Of a DNA stretch of 64,000 nucleotides, positions 9,010-17,492 are shown one piece after another. This DNA is from Ezakiella sp. (GTDB lineage Bacteria > Bacillota > Clostridia > Tissierellales > Peptoniphilaceae), in assembly GCA_022766605.1 (NCBI GenBank), contig JALEOH010000039.1:1-64000 (forward strand), given 5' to 3'. A program made the translations under genes and the position numbers. Position 1 is the first letter of the stretch; each line of letters starts with the position of its first letter. The notes beneath the pieces are model-generated. The model did no database searches, was not told the origin of the DNA, and was given only the letters and a program-made list of their open reading frames with translations.

Positions 9010-10055
9010 TAAAACTAGACAATTTAATATATGAGGAATTAACTCAATTAATTATTAAAGAAAATTTGCCTAAATTTCGAGCTGAGCAAATCTTTAGAGC
9101 AATTCATAAAGAGCATGTGACTTGCATTGAAGAAATTACTACACTTTCTAAGGATTTAAGGGAAAAACTTAGTAATGAATTTGCATTAAGTTCGGTAGAT
9201 ATGGTCTATCAAGTTAAAAGTAAAATTTCAAATGCATCTAAATATCTTTTTAAACTCGAAGATGGCAATTTAATTGAGACAGTCTTTATGGATTACAATT
9301 CACGAAGGTCTATTTGCATTTCATCTCAAGTGGGTTGCCGAATGGGTTGTGTATTTTGTGCATCAACAAAGGGCGGAAGAGCAAGAAATATCACAGCGGG
9401 AGAGATGTTAAGACAGATTTATGCTGTTGAGGAGTTAACTGGAGAATATATCAATAATATCGTAATAATGGGGCAGGGAGAGCCGCTTGATAACTTTGAT
9501 AATCTCGTGAAATTTTTAAATATCATTGGCGATGAAAGAGGTGCCAATAAAAGTTTGAGAAAAATAACGGTCTCGACCTGTGGTATAAGCGATAAGATTA
9601 AAGTGCTTGCCAATATGGATTTTCCAATTACACTAGCGATTTCACTTCATAGAACTAGTGATGAGGATAGATCAAAGTTGATGCCTATAAATGATAAATA
9701 TAATATAGAGGGCTTGATTAATGCCACACAATACTATTATAATATAACTGGTAGAAGACCAAGTTTTGAATATATGGTAATTGGTGGTGAGAATGATAGA
9801 GATATCGACGCACAAAGACTTAAGGAATTTGTGAACAAAACTCATGCTCATATAAATGTACTAGAGCTTAATCCAATTGAGGAATATTCAAATAGTGGCA
9901 AGATTGGAGCAGGACGCGAGTTTGCAAAAAAACTAAATGAAATGGGGCTAAATGCTACATTTAGAAATAGTATGGGGCAGGATATTGAGGGCGCCTGCGG
10001 TCAATTGCGTAGAAAATTTAAGGGTGATGATGATGACATATTATACTCGGACTGA
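8988..10055 (+). CDS. rlmN: Dual-specificity 23S rRNA / tRNA m2A methyltransferase RlmN (radical SAM)
   Basis: 355-residue radical SAM enzyme that methylates A2503 of 23S rRNA and A37 of some tRNAs. The iron-sulfur motif C-x3-C-x2-C is seen as C-R-M-G-C-V-F-C. G-Q-G-E-P-L-D-N follows, and the C-terminal cysteine that forms the covalent intermediate is in G-A-C-G-Q-L. The start is TTG at 8988, with TGAGGGA eight bases upstream and no ATG in the first conserved stretch. It overlaps rsmB by 22 bases. Confidence 0.92.
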   Translation: MSIKEDVIKLDNLIYEELTQLIIKENLPKFRAEQIFRAIHKEHVTCIEEITTLSKDLREKLSNEFALSSVDMVYQVKSKISNASKYLFKLEDGNLIETVFMDYNSRRSICISSQVGCRMGCVFCASTKGGRARNITAGEMLRQIYAVEELTGEYINNIVIMGQGEPLDNFDNLVKFLNIIGDERGANKSLRKITVSTCGISDKIKVLANMDFPITLAISLHRTSDEDRSKLMPINDKYNIEGLINATQYYYNITGRRPSFEYMVIGGENDRDIDAQRLKEFVNKTHAHINVLELNPIEEYSNSGKIGAGREFAKKLNEMGLNATFRNSMGQDIEGACGQLRRKFKGDDDDILYSD

Positions 10056-10749
10056 AATAGGCAATATAAGGGAGAATAACGAAGATTCCTTTTTGACGAA
10101 GGAATTAAACGGAGCGTTGTTACTCCTTATTTGTGATGGAATGGGTGGGCATAATTCTGGAGAGGTTGCAAGCCAAATGGCTGTTAAACTCACCGATGAA
10201 TGGAATTTTGAATTTAAAAATACAAAGCCTTCCGATATTAAAAAGGCAATAAAAAGACTTGTTGAAGATATCAATATTAAAATTTATTTAAAAAGCAAGA
10301 GTTCTGACAAATTAAGTGGCATGGGAACGACCTTTTCTATGGTTGTAATTTATGATAATTATCTTTATTATGCGCATGTTGGGGACTCTAGAATATATAT
10401 TTGCGATAAAAAATTAAAGCAGATCACAACGGATCATACCATAATGGAAGAGATGAGGAAAAAGGGCATTGAAATCGAGGATGATAGTAAATATGTTGGC
10501 TATATAACCCGGGCGGTTGGCTCATCTTCAATTGTGGTTGCCGATATCGATAAGATGAAATTAAAGGATACCTCAAGCGTACTACTTTGTTCAGACGGAA
10601 TTACAAAATATATATTTGATCATGAACTTGAGGAGATTATATTAAAAGGCATGGAAGAAAAGGAAACGGTCGATAGATTAGTGGAACTTAGCTTAGAAAG
10701 AGGCGGCAGGGATAATATTACCTGCATATTTGCCAAGATAGGAGAGTAA
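10033..10749 (+). CDS. prpC: PP2C-type serine/threonine protein phosphatase (Stp/PrpC)
   Basis: 238-residue PPM-family phosphatase, partner of the PASTA kinase that follows. Metal-binding motifs are D-G-M-G-G-H, G-M-G-T-T, G-D-S-R-I-Y, C-S-D-G-I-T and G-G-R-D-N-I. Three ATGs stand in a row at 10027, 10030 and 10033. An AAGGG site eight bases upstream and the family N-terminus (R-T-E-I-G-N-I-R-x-x-N-E-D) favour 10033. It overlaps the end of rlmN. Phosphatase then kinase is the usual firmicute order, controlling growth and cell-wall synthesis. Confidence 0.92.
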   Translation: MTYYTRTEIGNIRENNEDSFLTKELNGALLLLICDGMGGHNSGEVASQMAVKLTDEWNFEFKNTKPSDIKKAIKRLVEDINIKIYLKSKSSDKLSGMGTTFSMVVIYDNYLYYAHVGDSRIYICDKKLKQITTDHTIMEEMRKKGIEIEDDSKYVGYITRAVGSSSIVVADIDKMKLKDTSSVLLCSDGITKYIFDHELEEIILKGMEEKETVDRLVELSLERGGRDNITCIFAKIGE

Positions 10750-10750
10750 T

Positions 10751-12994
10751 ATGGAAATAGGAAGTATGTTACTAGATAGATATGAGATATTAGATGTAGT
10801 TGGCATCGGTGGAATGGCCACTGTATATAAAGCAAAATGCCATATACTGGATAGGCTTGTCGCTATCAAAGAACTAAAAAAAGAATATGCAGATGATGAA
10901 GAATTTGTAAAAAAATTCCAGCACGAATGTCTGGCTGCAGCCAAGCTCAATTATCCAAATATAGTAGGCATTTACGACTTTAGAGATGTTGAAGATGAGG
11001 ATGGCAGGAAGAATTATTATATTATAATGGAATATATCGATGGTAAAACCTTAAAGGATATTATCAGTGAGAAGGGTAAGTTGAGCGAAGAAGAGGCTCT
11101 TGTAATATCAACACAAGTTTTAGCAGCTCTTCAAGAGGCTCATAAAAATGGTGTAATTCATAGAGATATAAAGCCCCATAATATAATGATTACGGGAAGT
11201 GGAATTGTTAAGGTAACTGACTTTGGCATTGCAAGGGCGACTACAAGCCACACCATGACTACAACTATGGATGCAATTGGTTCTGTGCATTATTTTAGCC
11301 CAGAGCAAGCAAGAGGAGCATTTACCGATCAAAGAACTGATATATATTCTTTTGGTATAACTCTTTATGAAATGGTTACGGGAAAACGTCCATTTACTGG
11401 CGAAAATCCAGTAACAGTGGCTATGAAGCATATTGAAGAGGATATTATTCCACCTAGTGAGATAAATCCAGAAATTTCTGAGAGCATGGAAAATATAATA
11501 TTAAAATGCACTCAGAAAAAACAGACGGAAAGATATCAAAATGTTGGGGAGATAATTCACGATATCGAGACATTGCTAAATAACAAGCGTAGCTTTGTCT
11601 CCTCTGAAGAGATTGACGAGCAATTAGATAGAACTAGAATAATTCCGCGAGAAGAGATTGATGAAGTTTTAAAGAATAAGCCAAGCCTTGCAGATGCTTA
11701 TGATAATTCTGTGGATAAGCCCAAAAAGAAAAAGCCTCTGATTTTTTCTAAAAAGAGGGTTGAAGATGACTATGATGATGAAGACGATGACGACTATTAT
11801 GACGAAGATGACTATTACGATGATTATGACGATGATGATTATGATGACGATCATAATTATAACGAAAAGCATAGTGGACGAGCAAAGGGGATACTGCAGA
11901 TGGTTCTTGGCATACTTGCTGCCCTTGTTATTACAACAGGATTATATATTGGATTTACCAAAATCAAGGATCACAATGAGGCAAATAAAATAGTGGAAAT
12001 TAAAGCACCAAATATAGTTGGAATGAGTGTTGAAGATGCAAGGGCTGAACTTGCTCAATATAAGATCAATCTTGAAGTTGAAAGAACTATTCATGAAACT
12101 ACTAGAGAATATGGAATAATTATTCAAAGACCACAAGAGGGAATTGATATTAAGGAAGGGTCGACTATTTATGTTACTGTAAATGAACCGTCCGGCAAAG
12201 AAGACGTGACTACTACAGGTAAATTCATCGGCGATTATGTTGGCAAAAAACTTAAAGACGTAGGCGATGAGGTAGCTAAACTTGGCATTGGATATACTTT
12301 TGAATATGATGAAAATTCCGATAAGCCAAATGATGAAATTCTTGCACAAAGCCCAAAGGCTGGAACTGAAATAACTGAAGATACTGTTCTTGTGCTTACG
12401 ATTAGTGGTGCAGATGCTTTAAATAATTTAGTTAAAATTCCAAAACTAGTCGGATTAAATATTGAAGACGCCAAGGCATTACTCACCTCAAACAATCTTG
12501 CGGTTGGTCAAATTAGCTATGAAAAATCAGAAGAAGCGGAAAAAGATGTTGTAATAGCCCAGTCACATGAAGAGGGAGTAGAATTTACAACTGGCACATT
12601 TGTATCGCTTACAGTATCAAGCGGTACCGAAGAGGTAGAAGAGAATAAAGAAGGCGAAGAAGAGAATAACACTGAAGAAAATAATGAAAATACGGAAAAT
12701 AATGCTACTCAAGAAAATAATGAAAATAAGGATAACAATGCAAATAACGAAGCTCAAAGTGAATTGACCGATTTTGCAATTTCCTTTACTGTCCCTGATG
12801 ATAAGCCCGAAACGCATGTCCAAATTTATAATGATGTAGATGGAGTTAAGACTTTGATTTATGATTATGTATATTCAGCTGATAAAGGAGTTGAATTTTT
12901 AACCATAAATGGTCTAAAGGTCGGCTCTATTATAGAATTATATTTTGATGGACAAGCAAAGCAACAACTGATAGTTAATGCAAGGGATAATTAG
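10751..12994 (+). CDS. prkC: PASTA-domain serine/threonine protein kinase PrkC
   Basis: 747-residue membrane kinase. The cytoplasmic kinase domain (about 10-275) has glycine loop G-I-G-G-M-A-T-V, V-A-I-K (K40), H-R-D-I-K-P-H-N (D139) and D-F-G (157-159), with Thr-rich activation loop. A tract of almost only Asp and Tyr (about 338-370) precedes one membrane helix (about 380-402). Outside are three PASTA repeats (about 415-630) that in this family bind muropeptides, then a Glu/Asn-rich linker (about 630-670) and an extra domain of about 75 residues. AGGAGA precedes the ATG, one base after prpC. The Asp/Tyr tract and the C-terminal domain are unusual next to short homologues. Confidence 0.94.
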   Translation: MEIGSMLLDRYEILDVVGIGGMATVYKAKCHILDRLVAIKELKKEYADDEEFVKKFQHECLAAAKLNYPNIVGIYDFRDVEDEDGRKNYYIIMEYIDGKTLKDIISEKGKLSEEEALVISTQVLAALQEAHKNGVIHRDIKPHNIMITGSGIVKVTDFGIARATTSHTMTTTMDAIGSVHYFSPEQARGAFTDQRTDIYSFGITLYEMVTGKRPFTGENPVTVAMKHIEEDIIPPSEINPEISESMENIILKCTQKKQTERYQNVGEIIHDIETLLNNKRSFVSSEEIDEQLDRTRIIPREEIDEVLKNKPSLADAYDNSVDKPKKKKPLIFSKKRVEDDYDDEDDDDYYDEDDYYDDYDDDDYDDDHNYNEKHSGRAKGILQMVLGILAALVITTGLYIGFTKIKDHNEANKIVEIKAPNIVGMSVEDARAELAQYKINLEVERTIHETTREYGIIIQRPQEGIDIKEGSTIYVTVNEPSGKEDVTTTGKFIGDYVGKKLKDVGDEVAKLGIGYTFEYDENSDKPNDEILAQSPKAGTEITEDTVLVLTISGADALNNLVKIPKLVGLNIEDAKALLTSNNLAVGQISYEKSEEAEKDVVIAQSHEEGVEFTTGTFVSLTVSSGTEEVEENKEGEEENNTEENNENTENNATQENNENKDNNANNEAQSELTDFAISFTVPDDKPETHVQIYNDVDGVKTLIYDYVYSADKGVEFLTINGLKVGSIIELYFDGQAKQQLIVNARDN

Positions 12995-13835
12995 TAGAGT
13001 AGCAGGTGGCGTATTCATTGCTATAAGTAGTGGCAATAAATACCGTCTACACAGTCCTGGAAAGATCAAGTCAAGATCAAAGCTTGTAGTTGGTGATAGG
13101 GTTATATTTGAAAAAGAAGGCGAAGACTATGTAATCAAGGATATGCTTCCAAGAAAGAATACTTTTGAAAGACCACAAGCTGCCAATATTGATATATTTT
13201 TAATAGTAGCATCTATTAAAGAGCCTGATTTTGATGCAATATTAACTGACAAGATGACAGTTTATTCATATATGTCCAATACTGAGCCTGTTATTGTCTT
13301 TACTAAAGCCGATCTCGATAAAAATAAAGCAATAGAATTGGCTAGAGCCTATGACAATATTGGGATTAAGACATTTTTATCAAATTTAAATCAAGATGAT
13401 TATTCTGATATGGTGGATTATTTTAAAGATAAAATAGTGTTATCCGTTGGAAATAGTGGAGTTGGAAAAAGCACATTGTTAAATCAGATTAAAAATGAAA
13501 ATATACAAAAGACAAGTGAAATTAGTCAAAGTCTTGGAAGGGGCAAACATACAACAAGGCATGTTGAAATATTTAATATGGATGGATTTTATCTTATCGA
13601 TACTCCTGGCTTTGCATCATTGGAGCTTAATTTTCTAAACGAAGGAAAAAGATTAAGCGATTATTTTCCAGAATTTAGAAAATATAGTTGCAAATTCAAC
13701 ACATGTGAGCATATAAATGAACCGAACTGTGGAGTAAAAAAGGCATTAGTTAATGGTAATATTTTAGAATCGAGGTATAAGAGCTATCTACAATTAAAAG
13801 ATGAATTAAATAAATTGGAGGAGAGAAGATGGTAA
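12978..13835 (+). CDS. rsgA: Small-ribosomal-subunit GTPase RsgA
   Basis: 285-residue circularly permuted GTPase that helps mature the 30S subunit. An N-terminal OB fold is followed by the permuted GTPase order: T-K-A-D (G4), then G-N-S-G-V-G-K-S-T (G1), then D-T-P-G (G3). The C-terminal zinc knuckle has C-x4-C-x-H-x5-C. The ATG lies 17 bases inside the end of prkC. The rsgA-rpe-thiN run after prkC is the common firmicute order. Confidence 0.94.
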   Translation: MQGIISRVAGGVFIAISSGNKYRLHSPGKIKSRSKLVVGDRVIFEKEGEDYVIKDMLPRKNTFERPQAANIDIFLIVASIKEPDFDAILTDKMTVYSYMSNTEPVIVFTKADLDKNKAIELARAYDNIGIKTFLSNLNQDDYSDMVDYFKDKIVLSVGNSGVGKSTLLNQIKNENIQKTSEISQSLGRGKHTTRHVEIFNMDGFYLIDTPGFASLELNFLNEGKRLSDYFPEFRKYSCKFNTCEHINEPNCGVKKALVNGNILESRYKSYLQLKDELNKLEERRW

Positions 13836-14476
13836 GAATTGCACCAAGTGTGCTTAGTTGTGATTTTCTTAATTTAGAAGATGATATTAATATGATGAAA
13901 AATGCTGGCATAGACATTTTACACATGGATATTATGGATGGACTTTTTGTACCAAATATCAGTTATGGTCCTATGATACTCGAGGCTATTAGACGCAAGT
14001 TTGACATAGATATGGATGTACATTTGATGATAAAAGATCCCAACAGATATTTTGAGATTTATAGCAAAATTGGAGTTAGCTATCTTACAATTCACGAGGA
14101 GGCTTCTTTGCACTTAGAAAGAGACATTAGTCGCATCAAAGAACTTGGCATGAAAGCAGGGGTTGCGCTTAATCCGGCTACAAGTCCCGAAAACTTAAAA
14201 TATATTATAAAGGAATTGGATTTAGTGCTTGTAATGAGTGTCAATCCTGGATTTGGTGGACAAAAATTCCTAGAATCACAGTTAGATAAAGTTCGTGACA
14301 TTAGAGATATGATTGATAAAACTAACTCAAATGCAATTATCGAAATTGACGGAGGAATAACTGCAGATAATGTAAAACTCGTAGCGGGTGCAGGAGTTGA
14401 TATGGTTGTAAGTGGAAGCGGATTACTAAAGGGGAATTTTGAAGAAAATTTATCCAAAATGAGAAATATGCTATGA
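13829..14476 (+). CDS. rpe: Ribulose-phosphate 3-epimerase
   Basis: 215-residue TIM-barrel epimerase of the pentose phosphate pathway, interconverting ribulose 5-P and xylulose 5-P. Signature runs are A-P-S-V-L-S, H-M-D-I-M-D-G with the metal His and catalytic Asp, H-L-M-I, M-S-V-N-P-G-F-G-G-Q and E-I-D-G-G-I. GGAGGAG precedes the ATG, which overlaps the rsgA stop. The end overlaps thiN by four bases. Confidence 0.95.
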   Translation: MVRIAPSVLSCDFLNLEDDINMMKNAGIDILHMDIMDGLFVPNISYGPMILEAIRRKFDIDMDVHLMIKDPNRYFEIYSKIGVSYLTIHEEASLHLERDISRIKELGMKAGVALNPATSPENLKYIIKELDLVLVMSVNPGFGGQKFLESQLDKVRDIRDMIDKTNSNAIIEIDGGITADNVKLVAGAGVDMVVSGSGLLKGNFEENLSKMRNML

Positions 14477-15114
14477 AAACCGCATTGGTTGTAGGGGCTT
14501 CTAATTATAATATAAAATATATCGAAAGAATTGCAAGCCAATATGATTATATTGTAGCTTGTGATAAGGGTGCGGAGGCCTTTTTAAATGCAGAGCTAAC
14601 GCCAAATATTATAGTTGGTGACTTTGACTCGGTGGATCAATCTAAATTAGCCCAATTAAAAGAGAAGGGAATCTCAATAAAAGAATATGAAATAGAGAAG
14701 GACTTTTCTGATTTGGAGCTTGCTTTAATAGAAGTTAAAGATTATGATAAGATCGATTTTACAGGAGTTTTGGGAGGCTCAATTTCCCATGAACTTGTAA
14801 ATATCAATGTTATAAGTAGATTAAAGAGCATTGGTAAAAAGACCACGATTAGAGAAAATACCACGAGGATTGAATTTTTAAATGACGGGGAGGTAATAAA
14901 GCTTCCCAAAGGGTTAAAGGTCAGTATCGTTCCGTTTGAAGATTTAAAAAGCAATATCAGCTTGATCGGATTTAGATGGAATTTAGATAGGCATAATGTA
15001 AGTAAATACAGAAGCTTGACCCTTAGCAATTATACGGTAGATACTGCTTATATAAAAAATGAGGGCGCAATGATTATGGTTATAATTGAGCCCATTGGAT
15101 TAAAGACCAGATAG
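14473..15114 (+). CDS. thiN: Thiamine pyrophosphokinase
   Basis: 213 residues. The enzyme makes thiamine diphosphate from thiamine and ATP. It has the family motifs A-C-D-K-G-A-E, V-G-D-F-D-S-V and K-D-F-S-D-L-E-L-A, and a C-terminal beta domain. The start ATGA overlaps the rpe stop. It is the last gene of the operon that begins with gmk and is followed by a bidirectional terminator. Confidence 0.92.
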   Translation: MKTALVVGASNYNIKYIERIASQYDYIVACDKGAEAFLNAELTPNIIVGDFDSVDQSKLAQLKEKGISIKEYEIEKDFSDLELALIEVKDYDKIDFTGVLGGSISHELVNINVISRLKSIGKKTTIRENTTRIEFLNDGEVIKLPKGLKVSIVPFEDLKSNISLIGFRWNLDRHNVSKYRSLTLSNYTVDTAYIKNEGAMIMVIIEPIGLKTR

Positions 15115-15123
15115 CAAGAAAAA

Positions 15124-15139
15124 AAGAGCCTTAGCTCTT
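15124..15139. terminator. Bidirectional terminator between thiN and rpmB
   Basis: Hairpin AAGAGC-CTTA-GCTCTT. On the minus strand it is followed by TTTTTTTC, a good U-run for ending rpmB. On the plus strand it is followed by only moderately T-rich sequence and would end the gmk-thiN operon less well. Confidence 0.7.
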
Positions 15140-15180
15140 ATCTTCAGATTATTAGTATTTAATCACTTTTAATTTTAAGT

Positions 15181-15366
15181 CTAGTCCTCAAGATTCATCT
15201 TTCCTAAGCAGCTGGTGCAAATCTTCATTCTCTTTGGAGTGCCATCAACAGTGATGCGAACTCTTCTGAGGTTTGGAGCCCATGATCTGGGGGAATTTCT
15301 GTGGGAGTGACTGACTTTTTTTCCGAAAGTTCTGCCCTTACCGCAGACTTCACAAATTCGTGCCAT
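15181..15366 (-). CDS. rpmB: 50S ribosomal protein L28 (zinc-binding form)
   Basis: 61-residue L28. Two pairs of cysteines (C-E-V-C near the N-terminus, C-T-S-C near the C-terminus) make this the zinc-ribbon, C+ form rather than the zinc-free paralogue. The basic core has G-K-K-V-S-H-S-H-R. The frame is open 13 residues further upstream, but AGGAGG lies seven bases before the ATG at 15366 and M-A-R-I-C matches the family start. It is a single gene between two plus-strand operons, with its own promoter and terminator. Confidence 0.94.
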   Translation of the reverse strand: MARICEVCGKGRTFGKKVSHSHRNSPRSWAPNLRRVRITVDGTPKRMKICTSCLGKMNLED

Positions 15367-15395
15367 AGTAACACCTCCTCTTAAATAACAGATAT

Positions 15396-15424
15396 ATTTT
15401 ATCATTAATTAAGAGAAAAATCAA
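15396..15424 (-). promoter_or_regulatory. Sigma-A promoter of rpmB
   Basis: On the minus strand TTGATT, 17-base spacer, TAAAAT, ending about 30 bases upstream of the rpmB start. It is divergent from the asp23 promoter. Confidence 0.65.
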
Positions 15425-15441
15425 GCCTTAAACTTAAAATC

Positions 15442-15470
15442 TTGCTATATTTTTAAAAATAGTGTAAAAT
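15442..15470 (+). promoter_or_regulatory. Sigma-A promoter of the asp23-fakA-recG operon
   Basis: TTGCTA, 17-base spacer, TAAAAT, about 31 bases upstream of the asp23 start. The hexamers are identical to those of the efp promoter at 62295-62323, and the AT-rich spacers are also similar. Confidence 0.65.
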
Positions 15471-15501
15471 AGAATTATCAATAAATTTGAAGGAGAGTAA
15501 A

Positions 15502-15858
15502 ATGAGTGCAAAAATAATTAATAATAATGGCAAAATCCTTATCTCTGACAATGCAGTAGCAACTATTGCTGGAATATCTGCAATGGAGACATATGGGATT
15601 GTAGGTATGGCAGCTAAAAACGCCACTGATGGAATTTTTGAATTACTCAGTTTTAAAAATCTTACCAAGGGCATTAGAGTAAATTCTAATGAAAAAGGTG
15701 TAAATATAGATATTCACGTAATTATTCAATTTGGAATTAATATTTCAGTTGTTTCAGAAAATCTTATTGAAAAAGTAAGATTCAATGTTGAAAATCAAAC
15801 TGGATTAAAAGTACTGGACATCAACCTATTTGTTCAGGGAATTAGGGTGAACGAGTAG
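15502..15858 (+). CDS. Asp23/Gls24 family envelope stress protein (YloU-like)
   Basis: 118-residue Asp23-domain protein. The domain has an N-terminal A-x-I-A-G-x-x-x-x-E-x-x-G motif, a central V-N-I-D-I-H-V strand and a C-terminal N-V-E-x-x-T-G-L-K-V-x-D-I-N. In firmicutes one such gene nearly always sits before the DAK2 protein FakA/YloV, as here. AAGGAGA lies before the ATG at 15502; an in-frame ATG at 15487 lies upstream of that site and is unlikely. A second paralogue lies at 60966-61349. The molecular role is unclear; family members associate with the membrane and respond to envelope stress. Confidence 0.9.
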   Translation: MSAKIINNNGKILISDNAVATIAGISAMETYGIVGMAAKNATDGIFELLSFKNLTKGIRVNSNEKGVNIDIHVIIQFGINISVVSENLIEKVRFNVENQTGLKVLDINLFVQGIRVNE

Positions 15859-15866
15859 GAGGAGAT

Positions 15867-17492
15867 ATGTCAATAATTAATGCAAATTCATTTCGCAATG
15901 CAATCAAGAATGCTGTTGAAAGCCTTGATGCAAATAAGGAATATGTAAATTCACTAAATGTTTTTCCCGTACCAGATGGAGATACGGGCATCAATATGTT
16001 TTTAACGATTAAATCAGCTGGTAGTCATGCTCTTGTAGAAAAAGAGGATGACTGCTCTAAGATCGCAAAATCCTGGAGCAAGGGTGCTTTAATGGGCGCC
16101 CGTGGTAACTCTGGAGTTATATTATCTCAGATTATTCGTGGTTTTTCGCTAGGGTTGGATGATGCCAAGGATATTGATACGAAGACTTTGGCGCTTGCTC
16201 TTCAAAGTGCAAGGGATATCGCTTATAAAGCTGTTATGAAGCCAACAGAAGGCACAATACTAACTGTTATTCGTGAAATAGCAGAGTTTGTCGAGCAAAA
16301 TTATAGAAATTATGATAGTCCGGTTGATCTCTTAGAAGCTTGTATTGAGGTCGGCGATATTGCACTTGATAAAACTCCAGAATTACTTCCTGTTTTAAAA
16401 GAAGCTGGAGTAATCGACGCTGGCGGTAAAGGCTTGATGTTTATTCTTCGTGGTATGTTAGATGGATTCTTGGGTAGAGTTTCTAATTATCAATCGGAGG
16501 CTATACAAGCTGAATTTACTGAAGTAGATTTTGATGAATCCATTAAATATGGATATTGTACGGAGTTTATCGTCCATGTCTCTTGCGATATTGAAGTTGA
16601 CCTTGAGAGATTTAAAGCTAGATTGGCAGATCTTGGAGATTCTATCGTATGCGTTCAAACAGACGATATAATAAAAGTGCATGTGCATACAAATCATCCT
16701 GGACTAGCATTTGAGCTTGGTTTGGAGCATGGATATTTAACTGGCATAAAAGCGGATAATATGAGATTGCAAAATGCAGAAGTACGTGCAAAACACGATC
16801 AAGAAATTGAAGAAAAAGCGGAGGTTGATGAGCATAAAGAACATGGATTTATCTCTGTTGTTGCAGGAGAAGGTCTCAGTGATTTATTCAAAGATCTTGG
16901 AGCATCTAAAATAGTGCTCGGAGGTCAAACGATGAATCCAAGCGTTGAGGATCTACTTTCAGCAATCGATAAGACCAACGCAGATAATATATTTATTTTG
17001 CCCAACAACTCAAATATTATTTTGACCGCAGAAAACGCTGCCGATCTAACTGATAAAAATGTAATTGTCATTCCAACAAGAACTATTCCACAGGGCATTC
17101 AAGCCATGATAAATTTTGATGAGAATAGCGATCTTAATACCATAACTGAAACTATGACAAATTCGCTGGGCTCCGTTATAAGTGGATCCATAACTTATGC
17201 GGTTAGAGATACGGTAGTTGATGGCAAAGAAATTAAAACAGGTGACTTTATGGCTATTATCGATGGAAAGATCGTTGCAAATGGTGTCGATAGATACAGT
17301 GTGTTAGAAGAAGCCTTAAAGAATACAGTTGATTCCGACTGCTCGATTATCACTTTATATGCTGGCGAAGAAATATCGGACGATATTATGGAAGAAGACG
17401 CAGATAGATTAGAAGAGGAATTTAGCGATTTAGATATTGAGTATCTAAGAGGCGATCAACCAGTTTATTATTATCTATTTAGTATTGAATAA
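15867..17492 (+). CDS. fakA: Fatty acid kinase catalytic subunit FakA (DAK2-domain, YloV)
   Basis: 541 residues. The N-terminal DAK2 domain (about 1-200) has F-P-V-P-D-G-D-T-G, with the metal-binding aspartates, and G-A-R-G-N-S-G-V. The rest is the middle and DegV-like C-terminal region. FakA with a separate FakB phosphorylates free fatty acids so that they can enter phospholipid synthesis. No fakB is in the window; plsC is far away at 47888. AGGAGA precedes the ATG, and the end overlaps recG by one base. Confidence 0.9.
   Translation: MSIINANSFRNAIKNAVESLDANKEYVNSLNVFPVPDGDTGINMFLTIKSAGSHALVEKEDDCSKIAKSWSKGALMGARGNSGVILSQIIRGFSLGLDDAKDIDTKTLALALQSARDIAYKAVMKPTEGTILTVIREIAEFVEQNYRNYDSPVDLLEACIEVGDIALDKTPELLPVLKEAGVIDAGGKGLMFILRGMLDGFLGRVSNYQSEAIQAEFTEVDFDESIKYGYCTEFIVHVSCDIEVDLERFKARLADLGDSIVCVQTDDIIKVHVHTNHPGLAFELGLEHGYLTGIKADNMRLQNAEVRAKHDQEIEEKAEVDEHKEHGFISVVAGEGLSDLFKDLGASKIVLGGQTMNPSVEDLLSAIDKTNADNIFILPNNSNIILTAENAADLTDKNVIVIPTRTIPQGIQAMINFDENSDLNTITETMTNSLGSVISGSITYAVRDTVVDGKEIKTGDFMAIIDGKIVANGVDRYSVLEEALKNTVDSDCSIITLYAGEEISDDIMEEDADRLEEEFSDLDIEYLRGDQPVYYYLFSIE

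Noticed and set aside
11669-11872. Minus-strand open frame of almost only Ile and Val
   Set aside because: It is the shadow of the Asp/Tyr triplet tract of prkC and not a membrane protein gene.
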